A stretch of DNA of 7,227 nucleotides from Candidatus Hydrogenedentes bacterium CG07_land_8_20_14_0_80_42_17 (GTDB taxonomy: Bacteria > UBA8481): the NCBI GenBank assembly GCA_002780065.1, contig PEWQ01000098.1, positions 231 to 7,457 of the forward strand. The letters run 5' to 3'. Numbering within the stretch: position 1 is the stretch's first letter; every line of letters begins with the position of its first letter. Below are positions 1 through 7,095 of this stretch, piece after piece. The notes beneath the pieces were generated by a model. The model worked only from the letters and a program-made list of their open reading frames with translations, was not told the origin of the DNA and searched no databases. The translations under genes and the position numbers were made by a program.

Positions 1-1
1 A

Positions 2-1798
2 ATTAAAGGTGAGCCATCAGATACACTTGAAGAATTTTTTATCTATCTTGACGTTTCTTCAGGGCTAGATTCAATTTATGTCACTAGTATGAATCTATAT
101 CGTGATATAGACAAAGACGGTTCATGGACACCTGGCGACCAGTTTGTGGCAAATCTACAATGGCAACCAATGTTTGGGATATTTGGCAATCAATCAGTCA
201 ATCTGCCTTTACCATCCGGAGAAGACTCATTCATCATAATAATGAAGGGTGCGGACACAACTCCGCTCGGCGAGACATTCCAAGCTGTTATACCTGATCA
301 TAGTATCAAAACCTCTCTGCGCGATTACGGTCCCTCGACATTAATGTATGCTCCAACTCTATTCCAGACAGAGATTCCACCGGGCGGCTATCCGACAGAC
401 GTTTATGTATCTGTAGCTCAACCTGTAAGCGGAACCATTTATCCTGCAGGCATAGACCAGACCTCTGTAATGGCTCTTTCAATTGGAGGAGACAACAGCG
501 GCGACACATTAACAAAGTTTTACGTAAACTTAATCGGTTCGGCAGCACAACTGAATAGAATCGAAAATGTGACATTGTATTATGATCTCGATGAAAACGA
601 ACTCTTCAATCCGGCAATTGACGCAAGCGCCGCTCCACTTCCGAGCATTGGCGGCGGCATTTATGGCTCCAATTTACTTTCAGTAGAGTTACCAGACTGG
701 AGGCTCGGAGCAGACTCATTCCTCGTCATTGTAGAACTCTTCGACACTGCTCCTGCAGGTGAAACTTTGCAAGCTCTAATTTCTCCAACCCAAGTTAAGA
801 CCCAACTCAGAGATTCTGCTCCTTCTTCAGCGCTCTATTCACCGGCAACATTCTCAGTTGCATCTACTCCAACTTATCTCTATGTCGATCCTTTGAGGCC
901 TGCCGGCTCAGCAATCAATCCTGCCGGAGCTGACATCACTTCAGTAATGTCGATGACAATTGGCGGAGCTCCAAGCGACACTCTAATATTGTTCCAGGTA
1001 AACTTTGAAGGAAATGCCGGAGTCGGCATACAGATCGAGACTGCGGCGTTATACAGAGACATAGACAAGAACGGAAATTATTCAGCCGGCACGGACATTC
1101 TGGAAAACAATCTTTCGGTTTCAGGAAATATTGCAATGCTTACCGGCAACGTCAGTCTGCCTTCGAGCGACTCCTTCATCATTGCAGTTTCGTTCAGAGA
1201 CACAGTTACGGGCGGCGACACTCTGCGAGCATTTATACCTGCCTATTCAGTACAAACTTCAATGAGAGATGTTACTCCAACATATAACATCTATGCTCCA
1301 GCTGAATTCATAACGGAGTCAGGTGTAGCAACTGCCGCAAGAGTTTATGTAAGTCCGAACACAGTTTCAGAAACTATATCGCCTCTCAATGTTGATTTGA
1401 CACGTATTATGGCATTCACTATTTCAGGTGCCTCTAACGACACTTTGACGGAATTTACAGTCAATTTGAACGGTCTTGCAGGTCAAGTATCGAAGTTGGA
1501 CTACATAGTCATATACAGAGATGCAAACAATAACAGCAACTTCGATTCAGGAGTCGACCCGATCGTTTCTTTGCTTGGGTGGATGAGCGGACAGACCTAC
1601 GGAATGACAGGAATTAATTACGATCTCGGTCCGACAGGAACAGAGAGTTTCATACTTGTTCTTTCATACAAAGATTCATCACCGAGCGGCGAGACTGTTC
1701 AGGCAATGATACCTGCTCTAGGAGTTAAAACTTCTTTGTTGAGTTACGGGCCGGCCATCAACATGTCTGCTCCGGCCGCATTCACAATATACGATCTC
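2..1798 (+). repeat. Four tandem ~155-residue N-terminal domains with calcium-loop-like segments
   Basis: Four protein-level repeats begin at about base 2 (first unit lacking its start), 401, 875 and 1343, with complete units of 158, 156 and 152 codons. Each runs: a 'VYVSP' strand; 'I.P.G.D.tsvMa.tI.G...DTL..F.VNL'; 'lYRD' running into an acidic loop; 'DSFII.v...D..p.GeT.qA.IP'; then 'vkTslrd..P....yaPa.F'. The acidic loops are DIDKDGSWTPGD (104-139), DLDENELFNPAID (584-622), DIDKNGNYSAGTD (1058-1096) and DANNNSNFDSGVD (1520-1558). The first fits the 12-residue D-x-D-x-D-G EF-hand/dockerin loop exactly; the others are looser. The units have diverged in DNA, so this is old duplication. I do not recognise a named family. 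The pattern suggests a calcium-stabilised beta-sandwich stalk module. Confidence 0.85.
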
Positions 1799-4700
1799 AC
1801 TCCGCCGTCTGCATTCACACTTATATCACCGGCAAACAACACTGACACAAATCTTTCATCGATCAGCCTGCGCTGGAACGCAAGCTCTGATGCAGGAAGC
1901 GGATTGTCGAATTACCGAATTCAAGTTTCAACCTCGCCGACATTCTCTTCATTCCTAATTAATGCTTCCACCGGTCTGACTCGAAGTTATTCATTCGCTC
2001 CGCCATCGGACAACACATACTATTGGCGAGCTGTTGCGTATGATGTGAACGGAAACTATCGCATCTCGACTGACACTCGCACACTCAGAAGCGACAGAAC
2101 TGCTCCAACAAAATCTGTTTTGAGTTCACCGACAGCAAATCACGAAACTTCAGTTCCGACCATCACATTCACCTATTCAGCCTCGAGCGATACATTTACA
2201 GGCATCAAGCAATATCGACTGCAAGTATCCGACAACCCAACATTCTCCACGATTCTTTCGGACTCGCCAAATGGAACCGCACTCACTGCAATTAAGAATC
2301 TCGGTTCAGGAGCTGTTTACTACTGGCGAATACTTGCCGAAGACAACGCCGGCAATACAACAGCTTCAGATACACGCAAACTAACAATAATCGGTTCCGG
2401 TCCAACTGCTCCAGCGCTTATCGAACCGGCCAATGGATTCGAGACTTCATCAGCCACTCTTAATTTCCAGTGGGGTGCGTCAACCGACACTCTATCGAGC
2501 ATAACAAACTATCAGCTTCAGATTGCAAACGATGCGTCATTCTCATCTCTGGTTGTCAACGCTCCAATGGGCATTGCGTATTCATCTCAACGCACTCTTT
2601 CTGCGGGACAGGTTTACTACTGGCGAGTGAATGTGACAAACTCCGCCGGGTTCTCGACAAACTCTGCAACAAACTTCCTTGCAATCGACAACGTCTGCAC
2701 GGTCTCGCTCTTCTCGCCGCCTGACGGAGTGACTACTGATGACACAACACCGCTCTTCGTATGGCAGAGCGACGGTGATTCATATACATTGCAAGTCGGA
2801 ACTGATACGACAGGTGCAGCACTTGTGCTCAACGAAAATTACAATATAAATACGTATCAAGTTGAGACAGGAATAAGTGCAGGTACATACTATTGGCGCG
2901 TCATTGCTCTTGATAATGCTCGCAACATTGATACCTCATCGTGGAGAAGTTTGACTATAGATACCGGAGGCGCAATCAGCGACAGCACACCGCCAGAGCC
3001 TTTTGCGCTCATTTCTCCGGAACATGCAACTTGCACCGGCGTATTGGCTATAACTTTCAAATGGGCTTTGACCACCGACACTTCGACCGGTGTGGCGTCA
3101 TACACAATACAGATCGATCCTGACAGCACTTTCTCGAGTCCGATCTATGACTCTTCAGTCTCATCTGCTATTGATACATTCACGGCTCAATTGCCGGCAA
3201 ACGAAATACTTTATTGGAGAGTAATCGCAACGGATGCCGCAAGCAACACAAGAATATCTCAGACAACAAGAGCGATCATCACTGATACTCTTGCTCCGTC
3301 AACAGTCACAGCTTTATCGCCAGTCAACGGAGTCGAAACATCTGCGTCGACTATAACATTCGAATATACCTCTTCTTCAGACACAAACGGAATTGATCAC
3401 TATGAAGCTGAAGCTGACACTTCCGGCGCATTCACAGCTCCTATACTCACCGGAACATCCGCAGGAACTTCAATTACTCTAATCGGCTTTACACAAGACA
3501 CATGGTATTGGAGAGTTGCGGCAGTTGATATTGCGGGCAACTATTCGACATGGTCAACAGATACATTCCATGTCACTCGAACCGCTCCGAGCGTGCCAAC
3601 TTTGATTTCACCAATAAACGGAGCATATGAAACTTCGACAACAGTCGCGCTCGATTGGTCTGATGCAGTGCCTGCCGGCTCTGCAGTGAGAAGATACAAA
3701 TTCAGAGTCAGCACCGATTCTTCGTTCGCTTCTTCGCTTTATAACAGTGTCACATCAGATACGACCAGTTCGACAAACATCTCCGGGCTTTGGGGAGGAA
3801 GTTGGTATTGGCAAATAGCTTCTGAAGACTTGCTCGGCAACATCTCCGACTGGTCAAGCACAAACAACTTTACAGTAGACACATCAAACATTCCGACACC
3901 TGCCGTTACCGCTCCAACTAATAATGCAGTGACTCGCATTAATGCAATGACAATTGCATGGAACGTTTCAGGAACCATGCCGACTAGCGGACTTGCCGGA
4001 TACGATCTGCAAATCATCAATGCGGCGTCTGTGTTGATGCTCGACACTTCTTTTGCATCCAGCGCTCAAATCTATTCAATAGCACTTTCCGGATTCAGCG
4101 AAACCACTTATTCTGTTCGCGTCAGAGCAAGATCAAACGCCGGAGCAATCGGCGCTTGGAGCAGTTCTGTAAACTTTGCATTCGACTTTACTCCGCCGAA
4201 TGGAGTTCCGACGCTTGTCTCTCCAATCAGCGGAACAGAGACAAGTGTGACTGCAGTTTCATTCGAAGTCACTTCAGTTTCCGATACCGGGCCGGGCGGA
4301 ACAAATGTCTATTACATATTCCAAACCTCCAGAAGTTCGACATTCGATACTTCTACAATACTTTCGACTCAACGAATGGGAGCGACAAAGTTTACACCAA
4401 CATGGCTCTTCAACGACTCTGGAGCTTATTGGTGGCGAGTTGCCGCGATGGATACTGTAGGAAATATAGGTTCGTTCTCAAATCCGGATAGTTTCACTCG
4501 GCCGATTCCAATTGATACTGTGCCTCCTGTTCCGATTGCAAAGCTGTCACCCACTGCAGACGATCTGCTCGGAGTAACTCTGATTTGGGAAGGTTCTCCA
4601 TCAACCGATATGACCAGCGGCGGCCAATATAATATCTACTGGAACGAAGGAATAACCGGAGCTATGCCTGACACAATCTTCAAGATTGTTCCGAACATTG

Positions 4701-6124
4701 GAACAGAAAGTTATATCTATTCGACTCTCGTTGATACAACACTTAGAAATGGCGTATATTATCGTTTCAAAGTTAAAGCTCAAGATCGAGTTGGAAACGA
4801 AGAGGATAATAATTCTGTTGTAGGAGCTACTGCACGGCTTGGCGCATCAAATTATCCGTGGATCGAAATAATTACTCCGCATGCAGAGCACACTGTAAAT
4901 ATGACAGGCGGAGTTCAAGTGCAGGCTAGAATTAGAGGAAGTTACAGAAGTATATGCGATACATTAATTCTACAGTTCAGGAATATTCAATCATCAGCTT
5001 GGAGCACAATGACTCCGGTATCAAGCAACTGGTCAAATCCGAATTATGTCGGAGGAGAATCAAAGACCGTATATGGAATTCATTGGGACGCGGCAGGAGA
5101 CGGAGGTCAATCAGATAGTAATTATGAATTGCGAGGGATTGCAGTCATCAATACCGGCGATTCCAATCCAAGTCTATCTGAAGTCATACAGATTACTTTG
5201 ACGACCAACAGTGGTGATGCAGATATTAATTCAGGAACCGATTCAACTGAGCAGAGAGGCTATTCAGGTCAGAGAAATAGTGTCAATCATGAATCCGGCG
5301 AAGATACAAAGGGCGGAGTAGAATTTGCCGCTGGAGCAACAGGTGAAAATGGTGAAGACACAATTACAGTCTCTGTCGGAATTGAAACAACAGCCGGGAG
5401 AGGAGCTCACGGTCAAAGCGTAAGCGGATTGGGCGCAAGCGGATTAGCAGTAAGCGCAATTGACAACCTCATCGGTTCAGACACACCTTTGGGAATCGGG
5501 CTGACAATAGAGATTAGAAACAAGAGCGGACAAGTAATTACAGCTCTTATACAGGACGCATTGATCTCCATGAGCTACAGGATGGATACTTCATACAGTC
5601 TTGACAGTCTTGTGATTCGAGCTTTACATGCGAATGGAGATACACAGGAATGGAGTTACGATTCTGTGACAAATCTTCCGTCACTAACTGCTTTTGCTTA
5701 CGACACAATAGAGCGGCTCATCACCTTCAAGACGAGAAAATTCTCTTCGTTTGTTTTGGTAGCGCCTGCACTCGGTTCCGGCGGGCCTGGCAATCAAGTT
5801 AATCTTGCAAAGTTCATGGTCTATCCAAATCCATACAGACCGAACGATGGTAATGCATCGACAGGACAGCCTTACGATCCGGCAAATCCGCGAACTACCG
5901 GAATCATCTTCGACAATCTACCTGCACAGGTTAGAGTCGAGGTTTACACAATGCGCGGCGAGCGAGTATTCGAGCGAACAATGACAGTAAATGACGGCTA
6001 TCTAACATGGAATGCAAAGAATTCAGCAAACGGAGATGATGTTGCAAGCGGTTATTACATCTACATTGTCACCGACCTAGCAACAGGCCGGAGAGTCACA
6101 GGTAAGTTGGCGGTGATAAGATGA
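2..6124 (+). CDS. Giant secreted multidomain repeat protein with type IX-like C-terminal sorting domain (5' partial)
   Basis: The frame is open from base 2 to the TGA at 6122-6124, giving 2040 visible residues with no start inside the window. The codons before the ATG at 89 read IKGEPSDTLEEFFIYL and match the start of the later repeats (IGGAPSDTL, ISGASNDTL), so that ATG is internal. Numbering from base 2, the layout is: four ~155-residue repeats (1-599), ten Fn3-like repeats (600-1613), an Ig-like domain (1620-1738), a linker plus ZU5-like domain (1739-1937) and a sorting domain (1938-2040). Ser, Thr, Asn, Asp and aromatic residues are abundant and only three Cys are visible, as in long extracellular beta-sandwich proteins. 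No catalytic motif is seen. The inferred role is a surface stalk, adhesin or S-layer-like protein exported by a type IX-like route. The PorV-like gene follows with a 4-base overlap. That the gene is coding is certain; the function is inferred from architecture only. Confidence 0.93.
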   Translation: MKGEPSDTLEEFFIYLDVSSGLDSIYVTSMNLYRDIDKDGSWTPGDQFVANLQWQPMFGIFGNQSVNLPLPSGEDSFIIIMKGADTTPLGETFQAVIPDHSIKTSLRDYGPSTLMYAPTLFQTEIPPGGYPTDVYVSVAQPVSGTIYPAGIDQTSVMALSIGGDNSGDTLTKFYVNLIGSAAQLNRIENVTLYYDLDENELFNPAIDASAAPLPSIGGGIYGSNLLSVELPDWRLGADSFLVIVELFDTAPAGETLQALISPTQVKTQLRDSAPSSALYSPATFSVASTPTYLYVDPLRPAGSAINPAGADITSVMSMTIGGAPSDTLILFQVNFEGNAGVGIQIETAALYRDIDKNGNYSAGTDILENNLSVSGNIAMLTGNVSLPSSDSFIIAVSFRDTVTGGDTLRAFIPAYSVQTSMRDVTPTYNIYAPAEFITESGVATAARVYVSPNTVSETISPLNVDLTRIMAFTISGASNDTLTEFTVNLNGLAGQVSKLDYIVIYRDANNNSNFDSGVDPIVSLLGWMSGQTYGMTGINYDLGPTGTESFILVLSYKDSSPSGETVQAMIPALGVKTSLLSYGPAINMSAPAAFTIYDLTPPSAFTLISPANNTDTNLSSISLRWNASSDAGSGLSNYRIQVSTSPTFSSFLINASTGLTRSYSFAPPSDNTYYWRAVAYDVNGNYRISTDTRTLRSDRTAPTKSVLSSPTANHETSVPTITFTYSASSDTFTGIKQYRLQVSDNPTFSTILSDSPNGTALTAIKNLGSGAVYYWRILAEDNAGNTTASDTRKLTIIGSGPTAPALIEPANGFETSSATLNFQWGASTDTLSSITNYQLQIANDASFSSLVVNAPMGIAYSSQRTLSAGQVYYWRVNVTNSAGFSTNSATNFLAIDNVCTVSLFSPPDGVTTDDTTPLFVWQSDGDSYTLQVGTDTTGAALVLNENYNINTYQVETGISAGTYYWRVIALDNARNIDTSSWRSLTIDTGGAISDSTPPEPFALISPEHATCTGVLAITFKWALTTDTSTGVASYTIQIDPDSTFSSPIYDSSVSSAIDTFTAQLPANEILYWRVIATDAASNTRISQTTRAIITDTLAPSTVTALSPVNGVETSASTITFEYTSSSDTNGIDHYEAEADTSGAFTAPILTGTSAGTSITLIGFTQDTWYWRVAAVDIAGNYSTWSTDTFHVTRTAPSVPTLISPINGAYETSTTVALDWSDAVPAGSAVRRYKFRVSTDSSFASSLYNSVTSDTTSSTNISGLWGGSWYWQIASEDLLGNISDWSSTNNFTVDTSNIPTPAVTAPTNNAVTRINAMTIAWNVSGTMPTSGLAGYDLQIINAASVLMLDTSFASSAQIYSIALSGFSETTYSVRVRARSNAGAIGAWSSSVNFAFDFTPPNGVPTLVSPISGTETSVTAVSFEVTSVSDTGPGGTNVYYIFQTSRSSTFDTSTILSTQRMGATKFTPTWLFNDSGAYWWRVAAMDTVGNIGSFSNPDSFTRPIPIDTVPPVPIAKLSPTADDLLGVTLIWEGSPSTDMTSGGQYNIYWNEGITGAMPDTIFKIVPNIGTESYIYSTLVDTTLRNGVYYRFKVKAQDRVGNEEDNNSVVGATARLGASNYPWIEIITPHAEHTVNMTGGVQVQARIRGSYRSICDTLILQFRNIQSSAWSTMTPVSSNWSNPNYVGGESKTVYGIHWDAAGDGGQSDSNYELRGIAVINTGDSNPSLSEVIQITLTTNSGDADINSGTDSTEQRGYSGQRNSVNHESGEDTKGGVEFAAGATGENGEDTITVSVGIETTAGRGAHGQSVSGLGASGLAVSAIDNLIGSDTPLGIGLTIEIRNKSGQVITALIQDALISMSYRMDTSYSLDSLVIRALHANGDTQEWSYDSVTNLPSLTAFAYDTIERLITFKTRKFSSFVLVAPALGSGGPGNQVNLAKFMVYPNPYRPNDGNASTGQPYDPANPRTTGIIFDNLPAQVRVEVYTMRGERVFERTMTVNDGYLTWNAKNSANGDDVASGYYIYIVTDLATGRRVTGKLAVIR
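1799..4840 (+). repeat. Array of ten fibronectin type III-like domains with 'YYWRV' signature
   Basis: Ten consecutive units of 95-110 codons start at 1799, 2102, 2408, 2693, 2990, 3293, 3584, 3890, 4193 and 4523. A typical unit runs 'APS.p.LisP.nG.ETs...i.F.W..ssDt.sgi..Y.lQvs.d..Fss', then a loop, then 'YYWRV.A.D.aGN', then a closing strand. The Y-x-L/I-Q-V and YYWRV strands match the C and F strands of the Fn3 fold as known from bacterial extracellular proteins. Units 1-7 and 9 keep the aromatic pair followed by R or Q. Unit 8 reads YSVRVRARS and unit 10 reads YYRFKVKAQD, so these are the most diverged. Unit 4 lacks the 'ssDt' insertion and is short before its Q-V strand. Likely a rigid or elastic stalk; sugar or protein binding by some units cannot be excluded. 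Confidence 0.85.
4859..5215 (+). other. Single Ig-like beta-sandwich domain after the Fn3-like array
   Basis: About 119 residues start at WIEIITP and end at ITLTTNSG. They lack the YYWRV strand and the 'LISP.nG' opening of the preceding repeats. The visible pattern is 'I.I.tP....v...ggv.vqA.i', then a Trp-rich middle (SSAWSTM, SNWSNPNY), then 'YELRGIAV', ending in a strand. This resembles bacterial Ig-like domains of the kind that open with 'V.it.P..g..v.g.v.v.A'. The family assignment is by pattern only. Confidence 0.5.
5216..5812 (+). other. Gly/Ser-rich linker followed by ZU5-like domain
   Basis: Roughly the first 40 residues are polar and low in complexity (Gly, Ser, Glu, Asp, Asn). Then come GGVEFAAGATGENGEDTITV, 'PLGIGLTIEI', 'ALISMSYRMD', 'LDSLVIRALHANGD' and 'FKTRKFSSFVLVAP'. 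This order (a 'gg.v..paGa....tITv' opening, a middle strand, a 'l.v...dg...W' segment and a closing 'FSSFvL' strand) is what I know from ZU5-like domains that sit just before C-terminal sorting domains in large bacterial surface proteins. A second Gly/Ser-rich patch (GQSVSGLGASGLAVSA) interrupts the domain. The assignment is inference from pattern; the domain probably rigidifies the C-terminal base of the protein. Confidence 0.5.
5813..6121 (+). other. C-terminal type IX secretion-like sorting domain
   Basis: The last 103 residues begin FMVYPNPYRPND and continue 'TGIIFDNLP..v.VEVYTMRGERVFE', 'GYLTWNAKNSANGDDVASGYYIYIVTD', ending 'GRRVTGKLAVIR'. The YPNPY opening, the 'v.vyt..Ge.v' strand, the 'W.a.n..G..vasGyYiY' strand and a basic end are the marks of the type A sorting domain family (Por secretion tail / FlgD-Ig-like). 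In Bacteroidota such domains direct export through the type IX system and are then cleaved by PorU and replaced by a lipopolysaccharide anchor. Here the same role is inferred, strengthened by the PorV-family gene directly downstream. Confidence 0.75.
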
Positions 6125-6183
6125 GAATGATGAATGATGAATGCAGAATGATGAAATACGTGAATTGTAATTCGTGGTGCGTG
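6121..6183 (+). repeat. Low-complexity repeat-like segment at the gene junction
   Basis: This 63-base stretch between the end of the giant gene and the likely start of the PorV-like gene is built from iterated ATGA/GAATGATGAA words. The 11-mer agaatgatgaa occurs at 6124-6134 and again at 6145-6155, and tgaatgatgaatg lies between. It is followed by a Gly/Thr-codon-free run of GTG/CGTG words (attcgtggtgcgtgatgcgtg, spanning into the next gene). Translated, it gives a Met/Asn-rich peptide (MRMMNDECRMMK) unlike any n-region expected for an exported barrel. It may be an intergenic repeat element that happens to be open in frame. Confidence 0.4.
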
Positions 6184-7095
6184 ATGCGTGTTTTACAAAT
6201 AGTTTTTGCAATTTTTATTAGTTTATCCTTTATCGTTCCTGTTTATTCTGCGCAGGACAATGCAGGTTCAAACTCAGGCATTTCGCTTCGATTTTCTCCG
6301 TCAGTGCGCGCCGCCGCAATGGGTGATGCGTTTACTGCAGAGGCTCGAGGAGTTTCTGCGGCATATTACAATCCTGCAGGTCTCGGTTGGACTGAACAGA
6401 AAGAATTGTTGCTCTCTTATCAAAACCTTGTGCTCGATGTTGGGCAAGGCTCACTCGGTTATGCTCACCCGTTAAGCAACAAAAGCGCATGGGCAATTTT
6501 GGGGCAATATGTAAATTACGGTTCAACTCAGAGAACCATAGTATCAGGCACTGCTGGAGCGTATTCAGGCACTTTCTCAGGGCAAGATATTGCGGTTGGA
6601 ATTTCATACGGAGCTAAGATGGGAAACTGGGGATACGGCGTCACAGCAAAGATACTCTCTTCTGAGATTGATAATACTTCTGCAACAGCTTTTGCAGGAG
6701 ACATAGGTTTACGATGGCAAGCAGATAATTCACCATTAGCTTTTGGAATCGCCGTAAATAATCTTGGCACAGAACTCAAATACGATCGTGAAGCGGAACG
6801 ATTACCAATTCTTTTCCGAGCCGGCGCAAGTTGGGAAGCAATTCATAAGAGACTAATTATCACAGGTGATTTAGAAAAGGTTGTAGATGAGAACTGGAGC
6901 GGACATGCTGGAGCAGAATTCAAACTTGGAGATATGTTTGCGTTTAGAGCAGGTTACGACGGCAGTGTCGAGATCGACAATGGATTAACGCTCGGTGCAG
7001 GATTTAAAACAAATGGGCTTGAATTAGATTACGCTTTTATTCCATTCGGTAAAGTTGGAGACAATCACAGAGTTGGATTAAATTATAAATTCTAA
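6121..7095 (+). CDS. PorV/PorQ (UPF0164)-family outer-membrane beta-barrel protein
   Basis: The frame gives 324 residues from the ATG at 6121, or 303 from the ATG at 6184. After the signal peptide comes the family hallmark 'ISLRFSPSVRAAAMGDAFTA' and AAYYNPAGL (residues 54-88), the turn-rich N-terminal part typical of FadL-like barrels of the PorV/PorQ group. The rest alternates Gly/aromatic-rich beta strands and ends in a terminal Phe (RVGLNYKF), as outer-membrane barrels do. Length fits the family (roughly 300-400). PorV of Bacteroidota shuttles sorting-domain cargo from the type IX translocon to PorU; PorQ is a related component. The 4-base overlap with the upstream cargo-like gene suggests one operon. 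No convincing Shine-Dalgarno sequence precedes either start. I favour 6184 as the true start, because it opens a normal signal peptide and the preceding 21 codons look like low-complexity DNA; 6121 is given as the outer limit. PorV versus PorQ cannot be decided here. Confidence 0.85.
   Translation: MRMMNDECRMMKYVNCNSWCVMRVLQIVFAIFISLSFIVPVYSAQDNAGSNSGISLRFSPSVRAAAMGDAFTAEARGVSAAYYNPAGLGWTEQKELLLSYQNLVLDVGQGSLGYAHPLSNKSAWAILGQYVNYGSTQRTIVSGTAGAYSGTFSGQDIAVGISYGAKMGNWGYGVTAKILSSEIDNTSATAFAGDIGLRWQADNSPLAFGIAVNNLGTELKYDREAERLPILFRAGASWEAIHKRLIITGDLEKVVDENWSGHAGAEFKLGDMFAFRAGYDGSVEIDNGLTLGAGFKTNGLELDYAFIPFGKVGDNHRVGLNYKF
6184..6252 (+). other. Sec signal peptide of the PorV-like protein
   Basis: From the ATG at 6184 the protein reads MRVLQIVFAIFISLSFIVP then VYSA and mature QDNAGS. 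This is a short basic n-region (one Arg), about 15 hydrophobic residues and a small-residue cleavage region. The cut is likely after Ala at 6250-6252, or one residue earlier (V-Y-S). There is no lipobox Cys. It fits export to the outer membrane. Confidence 0.75.

Noticed and set aside
3739-4047. Minus-strand open frame of 102 codons inside the Fn3-like array
   Set aside because: It lies fully antisense to a strongly supported coding frame, has no recognisable domain, and mirrors codons of the repeats. The other minus-strand frames at 306-575, 880-1136, 2617-2832, 2890-3129, 4601-4783 and 6332-6779 are rejected for the same reason.
4156-4491. Plus-strand open frame of 111 codons in another phase
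   Set aside because: It lies wholly within the giant gene in a different frame, and its translation shows no domain pattern. The main frame keeps clear Fn3-like repeats across the same bases. The plus-strand frames at 2470-2724 and 2941-3123 are rejected likewise.
1799-5812. Enzyme domain (peptidase or glycoside hydrolase) hidden in the giant protein
   Set aside because: Every segment fits a beta-sandwich repeat or linker, and no Ser/Cys/metalloprotease motif (G-T-S-M-A, H-E-x-x-H) or spaced catalytic acids could be seen. An enzyme could still lie upstream of the window.
6206-6475. Plus-strand open frame of 89 codons overlapping the start of the PorV-like gene
   Set aside because: It is out of frame with the PorV hallmark motif at 6280-6384, which proves the other frame, and it has no homology pattern of its own.
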